A stretch of 64,000 nucleotides of DNA. Source: Diadema setosum (Eukaryota; Echinodermata; Echinoidea; Diadematoida; Diadematidae). The notes beneath the pieces are model-generated. The model was not told where the DNA came from and did no database searches. It worked only from the letters and a program-made list of their open reading frames with translations. Below, piece by piece: positions 27,309 to 62,003 of the stretch (positions within the stretch are counted from its first letter, which is position 1; each line of letters opens with the position of its first letter). Position numbers and translations under genes: made by a program. Location of the stretch: the NCBI GenBank assembly GCA_033980235.1, contig CM067059.1, positions 25,271,922-25,335,921 of the forward strand, written 5' to 3'.

Positions 27309-28038
27309 TAGGGTGTGTTTATGCTAAATTTGCGAAGGCAGAATCAGCATTTTGAAACACTGATTCAAAACGCCGTTCACGGGACACTGTTTATGCTCAC
27401 TTTCTTCAAGCCTTGTAAAGAGCGTTAACGATTGCTTCGCTGACCTCAGCAGAGACAGGTCAAATTGGGGCGTGCGTTTTTTTTTTTAAGTTCTGGCCCG
27501 AGTGTGTGCATTGTTCATGTTCCACAGCATGTCTAATATAATTTTGATTGCTTTACTAACATGAACTGTAGACAGTGATGGGAAATACGAGTTTCTATTT
27601 CATTGACAAATTGTTGACAAAGTCGGAATGTATGATTATAGTGAACTCTTCATGCATCAATTCATAGTTATGTCTGTCACCATGTACAGTAATGTACCAA
27701 CAGGGAGCTCGAAGGATCAGCACCTGCAAATTGTGTTGCACGGCACGTAGAGTTATCGAAAGGTCGGCTGGCCTGGCGCTCTCATTTTCAAGTGAACTGG
27801 AAAGGCGATGGAGATGATGGTATTTAAACGCGTTTGTGATGCGCGTTGCATTTATGCTTCCCCGTCAAACGTGATTAGTCAGAAATGCCGATCGTAAACG
27901 CACCTTTTGGTGCGTTTTGGATCGGCGTTTTGAATCAGAGTTTCTATTGAAATGAGCATGAATGCAACAGCGTTTTGCACTAATCACGTTTCAAAAGCCT
28001 GATTTTGGCCCCAAAAATGGAAGCATAAATGCACCCTA
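27309..28038. mobile_element. Non-autonomous DNA transposon with TAGGGTG ends
   Basis: Starts tagggtgtgtttatgct and ends agcataaatgcacccta. Inner inverted segments also pair: ctgattcaaaacgccg near the left and cggcgttttgaatcag near the right. It is about 730 bp. TAGGG termini occur in hAT elements, but I see no clean 8-bp target duplication. No transposase remains. Confidence 0.6.
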
Positions 28039-28989
28039 GGTCTCTATGTTACATAAAGCACAAAACAACTATGATTGTTTTCATATCTGTAGTCCACATA
28101 TATTACAACATACACACTGTTCATATGTAGTGTAAAGTTAGGTATCATTTTTTTTTGTAATGTCTTTCTCTCTCTCTCTAAAAAAAAAAAAGGAACACTA
28201 CTAAAATCAAATGTATCTTTACTGCTTGGGTGCATGAAAGGCTTCCTTTTATGCACTCACACACAAACACACACACACACAAACACACAAACAGCTTATA
28301 CGGAGCAGAGTAACAAATAATTTTTGAAGAAATCGTTGACCATATAACTATTTTATGCAGAAAACAAATAAAGGGTACAGTATTATGCAATAACAATCAG
28401 TCATATGATCTGGCCAGCTATTTTGAGATGACATTTACATGACAATTTGAGTACAATGCAAGTGTTTCCTCTACATGTCTGTATCCTTGGTGCCAAAAGC
28501 ACATGATGCATGCATTGGCTGCCTCAACATGGTTTGACTTCAACCGTATCAAGGTTCTACAGTCTGGCCAAAGCCCTATCAAATGTGATCAGCTGCTAAT
28601 CATAGCAATCTGTGCTAATCCCTGGAATACTGAAATTTCAATGTCAATTTGAAATGGCAACTGATTGCTTTTGGTTGGCATTCCGTAGCTTTAGTATTCT
28701 GTCGACGAGAGGCCCAGCCCAGAACAGTCATGACATGTCAGGTATCTCAGCTCCATCTAAAGGCAGCGATACATTCATTTGTGGGTAAATTTTCAAAGTA
28801 GTCCCATAGGAGTTTTAATGGTGTCATTTACACAACATACAGTCCGCAAACTATCATGATGCAGGTAACATTGCCCACAAAATTTCAAACATGATAAAAA
28901 GCCATGCCATGGGTAATCAGGATCTGTGCTTGTTAAGGTGCTCTGGTATTATCAGTTTTCAGTACCAAGATTACAACTTTTGTTCGTTT

Positions 28990-29335
28990 GTTTGTTTGAT
29001 TTCCATCTGAGAAGACGGCTGGATAGCCCATATCAGCTGCAATGGCTGGTCTTTCATGGAGTCTAGTTGGATATTAGGGGGGCCCACTTCACAAAGTTAA
29101 ACACCCTGCTCTTTGCCATTAATAAATGAAGGGGGATCTTTCACATGCATGAGTTGTGATTCTCTCACACGAGGGACCTCCATTCTATGTCCTATCCGAG
29201 GGACAGAGTTTTTTGCCTCTTATCAGAGGGGACAGTACGATTAAGCACAACACTGCTAGGTGAGACTCGGGAATTGGATCCTTCAGATCAAGAGGTAGAT
29301 GTGCTACCAACCAAGCTAACTCACCGCCCTTTACT
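28990..29335 (-). mobile_element. tRNA-derived SINE
   Basis: Read on the minus strand it starts GGGCGGTGAGTTAGCTTGG then TTGGTAGC, a pol III A box. A decayed B box (GATCCAATTCCCGAGTC) follows. Then comes a body with a GGGACATAGAATGG word and a (CAAA)n tail at about 28990. No functional tRNA fold is expected. Confidence 0.7.
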
Positions 29336-29526
29336 GATTACAAACTGTCAACTTTTGTTCTAAAATGGACACCTTTTGTATCACAAAAGTGTGAAATAAT
29401 GCTGTGGGCTTGTGATGACACTATTTCAGTTGGGTAATGGCAAAAATGTAAAATGTTACCCCCAAAAGGTATGCCACACATGCAATATCCATCGCGCGGG
29501 AGTGAATGTGATTCAATACTTCTGCT

Positions 29527-29722
29527 ACTGTAAAAGTGGATTTTTTCACGCTGGGCCGGGTAAGAAGAGTTTGGCGGGTTTTTAATTTCACAGAATCATG
29601 ACATCACGCACAGGAACTTATGGCGAGCAAAAATATTTGTGTGCTTTTATTTTCACGCTAGTTTCTGGTTACGCGAAATGCACGAAAATTTCAACACCAT
29701 GAAATTTTCCACTTTTACAGTA
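29527..29722 (-). mobile_element. MITE family B, copy 4
   Basis: Opens tactgtaaaagtggattttt and closes aattttccacttttacagta. The interior is in the opposite orientation to copy 2. Confidence 0.75.
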
Positions 29723-30899
29723 TTTAGCACATTTTGATCATCACCTTGAACCTTGAATGAGTACTCTCCCAAGAGCAAAGACGCTGTCCATACTGTTTAT
29801 TACTACTAGAGTCTATTAACATTCACCTACCCACCACTGAACGGGGAGGGTGCTTAAGGAATAAAACTACGTAAAGGCATACGTGTAAGCATGCGATCGA
29901 AATTATATTACACATTTTACTCATAATAGATCTACACCAAATTTTGAGCCCTTGTGAAAATTATGTTTCATCTCTGAAGACATTGCACTTAACTAAGCGG
30001 CCTACATTTTAAGAACTGTGCTGTGCAAGTAATACATGTGTTCGTTGCAACTGCCTATCAAAAACATCTAACAGTCCTCACTGCCACCTGATCATCCACA
30101 AAAAAAAAAAACAAAAACAAATAAGTGAAGTGTCGTGTCCCAACTCGGCGTTCAGAATCATAATAAAGCTGTAGAATCCATGTCATGCCCCCAAATGGTG
30201 CTAGTTCAGCAGTTCTAATCATGCTAGTGAAGTTAGAAAGATGGACTGCTTAGCTGCTTGCATTATGACAGGCAAATCATTCAAACTGTTGTCACTAAAG
30301 ACAGATTCTTGTGGCATCTATATGGCTTCTTTTTCATTGCCTCATCACAGGGCACATTAAACTAGAAATCTAAGTTTCATGTGACAGATCAGAGTTGGCA
30401 TCCCATATTCTTATTCCTATCCTGTACCTAGCCTCTCGTTTACATTTCTTTATCTGTTGCTAGATCTAGCCAACAACATTAATCTCTTCAACTACAGATG
30501 TATAATTCATTAGACATTTCATGGGCTCAACTATTCAAGACGCAGTTATCGTGATACAGAAAGATGAATTCACAACGAAGACATATTCGTATCGACAGCC
30601 AGAGAAGCCACACACAACCAACCGTATACATACACAGCACTATGCACAGTGCGCCTGCACACATACCACAGAACAGACCGGCTACTGGACGGTGTGTCGA
30701 CTGTCGAGCACTCAGCTCCGTGCTTGCCCCTACCGGGGCCCTACCCATAATTTAGAGCGATCACAACCACATACTACACTCGAGCCTCAACAAATGTACA
30801 AAGTAAGGTCTCAACATACTTCCAAAGGAATGGTTTTGATATCAGCATAGTCCAGTCAGCTTTGCCAATGTCCATCCAACGGCATCCGGCATTCTGTCC

Positions 30900-31130
30900 C
30901 GCTGGAAAATGCCTGAAAAATGTTAATTCCCCGATCTCCTCCGTGCGATCGCGCGAGAAGCAGGAAGACAGTGGAAAGTTGGAAAGATGGCCGAGCAAAG
31001 TCCGTCACACGCGCGTTGCATTCTGGGTATGGTATGGGTGAAATTTCCGGATATTTTTTATTTCACTTTTTCGATCCGGTGTACGACGGGGTCGTGTATC
31101 CAGCGGCTCTCTGCGATGCGCCTTCCTCTT
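30900..31130 (-). promoter_or_regulatory. CpG-rich candidate promoter, possibly of the MRCK gene
   Basis: A patch clearly richer in CpG than its surroundings, with gcgatcgcgcgag, cacgcgcgttgcattctggg and tgtacgacggggtcg. It includes aagatggccg on the plus strand, which fits the YY1 motif, and a ttgcattctggg element. Such motifs are common in TATA-less promoters. The nearest gene that could use it is the minus-strand kinase whose start codon lies 5.2 kb downstream, which would require a 5' UTR intron. Orientation and target are inference. Confidence 0.35.
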
Positions 31131-31394
31131 AAACCCACGGCACCTTGTACACATTAATGTATTGTAAAACCCTACAGTCACAACTGCAGAATTCTGCGAT
31201 GTACAGTCTTGAGATTTCTATTTAAGTGTGTTTATATGATTCACATACTAGAAAAAAAAATATTTTGTCAACCACAGCGATGCGTTATTGTCAGATAGCG
31301 CTGTGGTCAGGAGAAAAATTTAGAGCGTTTAAAAGAACATGGATGGGGCCTAAGTTTTGTTTGTGATAAGGTTCTATTCACTATCTTTAAAAAA

Positions 31395-31397
<3 letters not shown>

Positions 31398-31441
<44 letters not shown>
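31398..31441. repeat. (AT)n microsatellite
   Basis: About 22 uninterrupted AT units. Confidence 0.95.
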
Positions 31442-31444
<3 letters not shown>

Positions 31445-31683
31445 AAAGTTTACTGGAAGAATGAACCTTATATTCTTTTACCGTATCGATGTAAGGTCCA
31501 ATGTCAATACTAATTATGGATATTTTGTTGTGACGTCATTTCTCGTCTTTGTGTTTGTTTCCACTCACATCTGTACTCAAACCGTAGGAAAAAAGTGAGG
31601 AATATATCGGATGGAGAAAATAGTAACTCAAAGTTACTTTATTGAAAGACTTGTAAACTTTACAGGGTTTGCTTCAAGGCATT

Positions 31684-32010
31684 ATATACCACTTGCAGAT
31701 GAAACAAGACCCCAGCTTTAGTGCTTCAAAATAGTTCTAAAATGTGAGTTAGGGATAGAAACAACCAGTGTAAAAATTTGAATCAGTGTAATTAATGTTA
31801 TGTATTGTATATATATACAAAATGTGACCAATAGTTATAATAAAAATGTTTCTAGGCTAAACCGTCTACAGTTATGGTTTAGTGAGATAAATAGTAATAT
31901 CTCCTTACATTTTAGGCTTTATTGGGAAATTTTTACATGGTAGGATGTTTTGTGGTACAACTAAGATACACATATGCATTAAATGTGATCTATGTGAACA
32001 TTTTTTTTTT
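31684..32010 (-). repeat. Dispersed repeat family C, copy 1
   Basis: Read on the minus strand it matches 50028-50345 closely: gttgtttctatccctaactc against gttgtttcaatctctaactc, and attttgaagcactaa in both. It is non-coding and AT-rich. Confidence 0.7.
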
Positions 32011-32486
32011 CAAATCACTACAACTGCTTCCGATGGTAAACAGTACTTTTAAATCTAAAATTGTACTGAGGATGTCAATGCTGAAGATAAACAGTGATGA
32101 CGACGGGGACGTCAATGATCACGATGGTCGTAACTGTTGCATGGCGCATGTTATAATGATTTTTTTTTTTCATATTATCAAGTCACTCAGCAAGCCTACT
32201 AAGCCTACCTGATGTGTTTCTTGATTTCTTATACCAGCAGTAATAAAGTAATAATGGTGGATGAGGAGGAATCTTTTGTCTCAAGTTTTTTAATGAGTGA
32301 GATCAAGTCTGGGCGGCAGACCAAAGTAAAAATTGGAGATGATGGATGATTGTAGTGACGACGAGGATGATAGCTAGAGGCTTACTGAAACTATAATGAC
32401 AATATAATCACTACCAAGTGCATGAATAATGATAATGAAACTGCTACTATTCACTACTATATACTACTACTATACTACTACTACTA

Positions 32487-32498
32487 TTAATAATAATG

Positions 32499-32530
<32 letters not shown>

Positions 32531-32583
32531 TATTATTATTATTATTATTATTATCATCATTATTATTATTATTATTATTATTA
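32487..32583. repeat. (TAA)n-(TTA)n palindromic microsatellite
   Basis: A TAA array is followed directly by a TTA array, so the whole can fold into a hairpin. Confidence 0.9.
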
Positions 32584-33415
32584 TAACATTGGTTATAATA
32601 ACAATAGATAGATAACAATGATATTAACATTAAAAACGATTAGGCTCCTACAGTACTAATGATAATCAGAAATGGCAACCTTGATATGTATGACTGATCA
32701 TTTGTAATGAAGAAAAACTTTGTTGAGTTTGTTATTTCTTAGGTATATACAATTCTCCTCTTGTCACTTCGATTTCACTTAATTTTGCTGCATTCATTAT
32801 TTTGTGTGTCGAAAGAAAAGCATAGGTCTACCTGCAGTAGAGAACGGAGAGCACATAATATACTAAAGAAGGTGCTATGAACCTATGAGCTGCTAAAGAT
32901 ACACTCGAACGTACACGCGCACATTGACACGCACACACACATACACACTTATGTTTTTCTTCCATATTCTTTGAATATCAGTAAGATTAAGCTTTCAGTG
33001 ATATGGACAGTTACGACAAAACTAAAATTTAAGGAGGATATGCTCTATAAGACTCAACACACAAACACACACTTCTGTCTGTTAATCTTCCAGTGATATG
33101 GAATCTTAGGACAAAACTAAATTTAAGAATGATATGCTCCAAAAGACACACATACATACAAACACAAACATGCACTTCTGTTTTTCTTCTATTCTTTGAA
33201 TAGTAAAGATTAAGGAACGTTACGACAAAACTGAATTTTCATAATTATATGCTCTAAAATACACACATGACATACACACGACACACACACACATACACAC
33301 GCACAAACAAAACAAACAAATAATCTGAGTTGAGTATCATTATTTAGCTTGTCATCTTTCGGCCTATTCCCACTGAAACTGCATGCATTTGTAAACGTTG
33401 CAACGATGACAAACA

Positions 33416-33649
33416 CGGCCGTTCCACGGTAAAAGGGTCTATCTTGAGAAATGTTACTTCGGAGAAAAACGGGTTTAAAGTTTGGTGTATTTTTCATATT
33501 TCATTTTTTATATTTTCATAATACATATCACTCACAAACCATTCTTTTTACAAACACAAGAGGCAGACATACAAATACACCAAACTTTAAACCCGTTTTT
33601 CTCCGAAGTAACATTTCTCAAGATAGACCCTTTTACCGTGGAACGGCCG
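33416..33649. repeat. Perfect inverted repeat, 77-bp arms
   Basis: Arms 33416-33492 and 33573-33649 are exact reverse complements around an 80-nt AT-rich loop. The arms start cggccgttccacggt and end agtttggtgtattt. No coding sequence is seen; peptides read from both arms are identical by symmetry. Confidence 0.9.
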
Positions 33650-33804
33650 AACAACAACAACAACGGCAATGCTGTCACTGAAGACGGAAATATCAACAAG
33701 AGATGGCAGCAAATAACAGTTATGGCTTACCGCAATATAGATCTCGATCCTTCAAAGATTCTCCGTAGACACATTGTGTTGAAAATAGGAAATTGAAAAA
33801 AAAA

Positions 33805-33859
33805 GATAGATGGATAAATAGATAGATAGATAGATATAGATAGATAGATAGATAGATAG

Positions 33860-33942
<83 letters not shown>

Positions 33943-33961
33943 TAGATAGATAGATAGATAG

Positions 33962-34012
<51 letters not shown>

Positions 34013-34036
34013 GATAGATAGATAGATAGATAGAGA
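33805..34036. repeat. (GATA)n microsatellite, 230 bp
   Basis: Tetranucleotide array interrupted by short GA insertions. It gives long spurious open frames of repeating YLSI on the minus strand. Confidence 0.95.
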
Positions 34037-35825
34037 TATGATACACATGAAATACACGAAATATTCAGTGTCATCCGTGATTCATATCTTGTTAGACAAA
34101 AAGCTAATGATTTAATTCCAGCCGTGAAATTTGTAAGGGGGCGGTCTGATGTTGAAACTTCTCTCAGAGGTCCATAGGATGACCATGCCCCTATAAAGAA
34201 AATATTTATGACACAATACATGTCAGTCCTCCTACGTAATTCTCAACATATGAAAATTATACTTACATTGACAATCAGCAATAGAAGAATGTTGCCAATT
34301 TTCCTTTAACATAGGATCCCTAATTGTGTAAAAATGTGCGGTTGGGTGAATTAGTACAGTACTCTCTAAATTCTTTAGATTGAGATGAGGGACCAATTCG
34401 AAATTAGATTGAAAATCCCAATCTAATAGATTTAGAAGTCAGTCTTTTTTTTTTTCAACCGAAGAAAAGAATAGTGATGAAACTTGTAATTAAAATGACA
34501 ACATATACTACAGATGCAAGATAACGAACAGGTGCTTTACATGACTAACCATCCTGTTTGTTTGCCTGTTTCCATGTTTGTTTGTTTGTTTGTTTGTTTG
34601 TTTGTTTGTTTTTTGATGTGTGTGTGTTTGTTTTATACAGAAATTACGTAATCTGGTCAAATATTGACCCCACGTTTCGACAAAATTATGCACAGTATAA
34701 ATACGACACGAAGGGTCACGATAGAATCTGACCTATATGCATGTAGGTACCTACACGTTTTAGTAATTATCGTCAATTAATGATATGACAAAAACATTTC
34801 ACATTATACACAAAGTGACGAGAATGTTTCCAAGCAACTGTTACAATATATATACACTGTCAATGAATTATTGTGAGATCCGTTTACGTAAATGTGTAAT
34901 CACATGTCATGGTGCAAAAAACAAACAAACAAACAAACAAACAAAAACAAACAAACAACGATGTATACATAATCATGGTAATCATCATCATTATAGCACA
35001 GTATTCATTCATTTATTAATTTTCCATATCCAGCAGAAACATATACATATTTTACAGAAATTGAATACATGAATTACATCACAATGTATGATAAAAGAAA
35101 TGTATGAGTTTGCAGAATATAATAAGTATAAGGATATGCTGGAAATGAGGAGGAATGCTAAAAAGCATTCTATTCTCGACTGTCGTCAGAAAGAAATCCT
35201 AGATATTAAAATAAATGGTGGTGCTGTAATAGTGATATGAGCAGAGCCGTAAGGTTCTGGATATGACTCACTGTTGCAATAACCATCGCTGATATGTGGG
35301 TCAGTCAGTGGGTCAATTTTAGATTAATTGTTAATATCGTCGTCTTGATAGACGCGGTTTTGGTAAGTTGGAACAGACTATGTTACAAGTTGTTCAACAT
35401 AATATCGATTATATTATATAGGCCTACATACATCATGCGCACAATTACATTTACATACTTACATTTACATAATTACACTTACATACTTACCCTGTATGAT
35501 ACTACATTGTAATCATATTTGTTTGCGTATGGATACCTATGTTTTAGCCACGGGAATAGACTGTATTGTTTTAACAAAGTTGCGCGTATCACTATCAACG
35601 TTACTTTTTCGTTATCAATATTGAGGTTTACCGGTGAAAGGGGAATACAATGGAGTAAATATGCGATTATGGCGTTGCACGAAATCTGTAACGACATCTA
35701 TTCCTCGAGAATGGGCCTACAGTCGAATCACGGCTTTTGTCGCTCAGCCGTGTAAATATGCGATTTAAAATGAAACCATGACATGGAAAAAATGTCGAGA
35801 TGGTTATAACAAAAATCAAGAAAAC

Positions 35826-35831
35826 TTTATT
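35826..35831 (-). promoter_or_regulatory. Candidate poly(A) signal of Jagged
   Basis: AATAAA on the minus strand, about 147 nt past the Jagged stop codon. Two other AATAAA hexamers lie within 25 nt of the stop (near 35958 and 35967), which seems too close. Another lies near 35012. The choice is a guess without transcript ends. Confidence 0.35.
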
Positions 35832-35977
35832 TTTAAAAATGTCCTTAAACGTTGGCTTCAACATTCACAGTGATGAAAACTTGTATAGTATTGTTTATCA
35901 ACTTGAATACTCTGCTGTGCTCGCCTCTTTCTGTATTGTGTTGTGTGTTGTTGTTGTTTTTTATTGTTTATTTTCCT

Positions 35978-58312
<22,335 letters not shown>

Positions 58313-59138
58313 GACGACAAGAGTTGCAACAAAATAACATTGGTATATCTACCACATTTAGTAGTCCAGCTACCAAAACATGTAACGGGATTCAGACGCA
58401 GCTCGAATGCTTTACTAAATCATGCTCTTCTTCCAGGTGCAGTTCAGCATCAAATGAATTCCATAACTTCGCCTCCATTTTCATGATTGATAAACGGCGT
58501 TACTGTATCTGCTCCCATCGTAATTAAACAATGCGCCACTCGAAGCAAAATGGACTAAGTGCGCGTGCGTGCACATGGTGAAGCATTGTGTTAGTTAAGT
58601 TGTCGGAATGATAACAATAGCCCGTTCTTTTTGTTGATTGCATCGGGCTTACTGGAAAAAAAAAGGCGTATAAATTCAGCTGCCGATCTTATCCAGGACA
58701 CTGGGAGAATATCGACTGGTGGCGAGCCGAGGGCATTTTTTTTTTCTAAATTCAATTCGGAAGGCGTCCCTTGTTTCGCGCCTTTACCGCGACCACGATC
58801 GCTTTCGTATCGACTTTTCGTGTTTGCACATGGGTCAATTAACGCCATATCGCTGCGAAATGAATATTGAAACAACTCCTGACATTACCATCTGCAACTG
58901 TATTGCATAAAAGGTCAATGGTATCTGGAAGGTTAAATGGGAAATTGACAGGTTCCACGGGACTTTGCATTGCCAAAGTGTCAGCAAGGTGGTATAACGC
59001 AACCGTACGTGTCTTCACTTTGGCAGTGGCACTTCATGAATAAAAGTTAAAGAAATTAATTTTCATCCTATTTCTTACCTCCTTGCTAAATTGCAAAGAC
59101 AAATTCAGACGGGGTAATTGGGTAAACTGACCTGGGAG
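58313..59138. other. Upstream region of Jagged
   Basis: Probably contains the Jagged 5' UTR and promoter. CpGs cluster at about 58490-58590 (gtgcgcgtgcgtgcac) and 58720-58860. A 10-bp inverted pair ccaaagtg/cactttgg occurs near 58975 and 59020. No TATA box is clear. Confidence 0.4.
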
Positions 59139-59300
59139 TGTTTCATAAAGCTGTTCGTGAAGTTACGAACGACTTACGAGCGACTGGTGATCAGTTCCTA
59201 AACTGCTAAATTATTGAAATTCTGATAAGTATAGCACATCAGAACTGATCACCAGTCGCTCGTAAGTTGTTCGTAACTTCACGAACAGCTTTATGAAACA
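59139..59300. repeat. Hairpin MITE with about 60-bp arms
   Basis: Left tgtttcataaagctgttcgt and right acgaacagctttatgaaaca. Inside, gagcgactggtgatcagttc pairs with gaactgatcaccagtcgctc. The loop is about 40 nt. Arms are nearly perfect, so insertion was recent. Confidence 0.85.
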
Positions 59301-59754
59301 GGGCCCTGGATGGCCGCCCTAAACTTTATAGGAAAAACCTTACAATAACAAAAAGGTAATGATCATCTCATCCCATATATTCAGTGTGTAACAAAATGTG
59401 GCACGCTTTGGTTGTTGTCTTGAAATTTTCATCGATTATTCCTAAATCATACCGGCTAAGTCGCTCATTCGTCCTCAACTCGATCATAGACTAATGTGTA
59501 GATTTGAGGTGTATTAACATGGTTTATGCAGAACGGTACAAAAAAACGACTGTCCAAAATGTAAGTCGACGAACATTATTCTTTTCAGTATCATTCACTT
59601 CTTCTATTTTGGCTTGCCGATTAAATCACTCCCAGTTCGTTGTAATATGGTGGTTTTCCTATACAGCAATCTAAAACAATAATGTGTTACTTACGTGGTT
59701 CCTTTCAAGAGTAGGTCAAGTACACGAGTGCACGTCAAGAACTCGACACCAACG

Positions 59755-60060
59755 AGTCACTTACAGCCTACGAGTCATACAGCTTACGAGTCATACTGTC
59801 CAGAAGTCACACCATCCATGAATTAAACATCTCATGAGCCATACTGCTCATGAGCTATAGATATAGGCCCACGAGCTCGACATCAAATGAAATAGGCCCA
59901 GGAGCTATTATATGGCCCATGAGCTAGACACTAGGCAACATAAGACCAACCGAGCTAGACACTACGCAAGAAAGAAAAAAGAAAGCTCACGAGCTCAATG
60001 TTAGTGTCGAGCTCGTGGGCCTGCTTAAACTTAGTGTCTATAACTCGTCGGGTGTATAGA
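59755..60060. repeat. Degenerate GAGT/GAGCT-word repeat
   Basis: Words such as cacgagctcgac, catgagctagacac, ccgagctagacac and gtcgagctcgtgggcc recur at irregular spacing of about 15-35 nt, after an upstream stretch with acgagtca words. Some copies are inverted. I do not recognise the family. Confidence 0.55.
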
Positions 60061-61002
60061 CTCATGGAAATTTTTTTAATGTGTAGCTGGTGGGCCGGTA
60101 TGCCTTGTTTGTGTCTAAATCGTGGGATGACCCCAAGTATACAGGGAAAAGAAAGGCCTTTTTGCAATTCCTTTCCACGGGTCGTTCAAATTGCCTAAAA
60201 GAACAAGGACAGTAGAAGCTTCACGAAAATGAGGCACAATGAGGCAAAGAGTTACATATTTTTTTTTTTTTAACAGTGCCTCACACCGTGATATTCAAAT
60301 GAAACAATGGTAGCAATATTGGAACCATATTACTCAAAGTTAGTAGATTGAATAGTGGCAATAACAATTCTGATAATAAGTCTACGGTTGGCCTTATCTT
60401 ACAGGGTTTTTTTTTGTTATTTTAAAAACAAAATCAAAACTTGTGTATGCTTAGGATTAAAGTATTGAGGTCTAATGAATGTCGCTAACTACAACCAGAA
60501 GGTTGGGTGTAAATCACTCTTTTTTTTTTCTTTTTTTTTTTTTTTACAAAGCCAAGGGAAAGCTTAAAGTAATAACATTATCTTTACACCAATGCATATG
60601 ACGAGACAACCAAGGTGGTATTTAGAGCATACAACGTCAACAATTCCATGTTTTGATATGTCTGGCTGAATGATGTGTTTCATTTTTCTGTAATAAAGTT
60701 ATTTTGAACATGAAGTGAAATGTAAGTCAAAGGACAATGCCCTGTTTGAGCACGATTTGATGACGGATGATGGGAAATGAAAATTTAAAGGGGGTAGCTA
60801 GGGATTTAAGGAGGGGGAGAGAGCTCGGGAAGAAAAGAGAGAAGAAAGAAAATAGAAAAAGGAGAAACGTACTTAAAATCGTCGCTATACTTTGTGACTA
60901 ATATATTATCACAATCAAACCATGAATTCAGTTGCACCATGTGATGTAGATGGCTTCAGATATTTTCAAAATCAATATATTTCAATCTTTCGATCTGTGG
61001 AG

Positions 61003-61235
61003 GCGCTGTGGTATAGTGGACAAGGCTCCCGACTCCCAATCGGAGGACCCGAGTTCGAATCCCACCCAGTGCTCACGTCCTTGGACAAGACGTTTCTGCC
61101 CACCATGTCCCTCTCGACCCAAGTGTATCTAATGGGTAGCCTACCTGGCAATGCTAGGGTAATAGTAATGGCAGGGCTCTCTGGTAGAACGGTGGCAACA
61201 CTGAAAAAAAAAGAAAAAAAAAAAACTACCCTGGA
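61003..61235 (+). mobile_element. tRNA-derived SINE between Jagged and FBXO28-like gene
   Basis: The head has A box tgtggtatagtgg, an anticodon-like loop ctcccaa and B box gagttcgaatccc. Then come the body word gtccttggacaagac and an A-rich tail at about 61204-61225. The head could almost fold as a glycine tRNA, but the attached body and tail mark a SINE. Confidence 0.75.
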
Positions 61236-61849
61236 TAAATAAGACCTCATCATCTTCCTTGAAATCATTCTTTTCTTTATGCACTCAAATCATTCAAGTT
61301 TGAAGTGTAATTCACTGTGTGTCATTCACACTTCATCTTTAGGCCTATTTCTTCTCTCTTTGCTCACAGTTCCTCTGTACGAACGAACATTTTGTGATTG
61401 GTTGCAGGGAAATGTGAGAGACTGTTTACAAAACGATTAAAAAAAATCGTATGTGCATAACCACAGATCTCGTCACGTTTCATCAAGGCTGACAAAACGC
61501 GTTTTTTGGATGCATGCGGTTGTAACACGTGAGGGCGCATTGTTTCGCAGAGGGGAACTCTGTGGAAAGGAACGATGCCAAAGTCCTCACTCGCGATCCA
61601 CTTCTTTTCTTTCTCTCCCTCTCTTTACTTTCTTTCTTTCACTCACCGGCACAAGCGCATAAAAACACAACTTGGTGGGCGAAATGGCTGATACTATAGC
61701 GTAGATAGCATCAATCAGCAATATCCACTTACCAGATCAGAACACTTTACTCTGCTGACAACGAAGGAGTACTGCCAGGGAAGAAATGACTGAAAATCCC
61801 GTCTTCTTCTTCCAAATGAAGTAAAAATACTGACCTCTATTTCGCTCTG

Positions 61850-62003
61850 CTCTGCCTCTCTGGGCTGGGCGAAGTACACTTTCGTACTGGTAGGCGGCGC
61901 GGTGGTACTTGTGCAGTGCTGTGCTACAGTGTAGCTGCGGTACGGCAAAGACGGGTGTAGAACCATAGTGCAGTGGCCAGCAAGGTTATGATAATTGCAA
62001 GAA
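61850..62003 (+). promoter_or_regulatory. Probable 5' UTR/promoter region of FBXO28-like gene
   Basis: Moderately GC-rich sequence directly before the start codon, with several CpGs (taggcggcgcggtgg). No TATA box is evident. The transcription start is not determinable by eye. Confidence 0.3.

Larger units (their letters stand above)
32600..35977. other. Jagged 3' UTR and intergenic sequence
   Basis: Below the Jagged stop the sequence is AT-rich with AAAC/TTTG and GATA arrays. Three loosely repeated blocks at 32920-33260 share acaaaactaaatttaag-like words with ACAC runs. No protein-coding signal. Confidence 0.5.

Noticed and set aside
33720..34221. Long minus-strand frames of YLSI repeats
   Set aside because: They are translations of the (GATA)n microsatellite.
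61003..61076. Functional tRNA-Gly(CCC) gene
   Set aside because: The head fits a tRNA, but the attached SINE body and A-rich tail, and mismatched stems, mark a retroposon.
61995..62003. Three-codon upstream extension of the F-box frame
   Set aside because: It would start at TTG; the first ATG in frame is 62004 with a stop just upstream.
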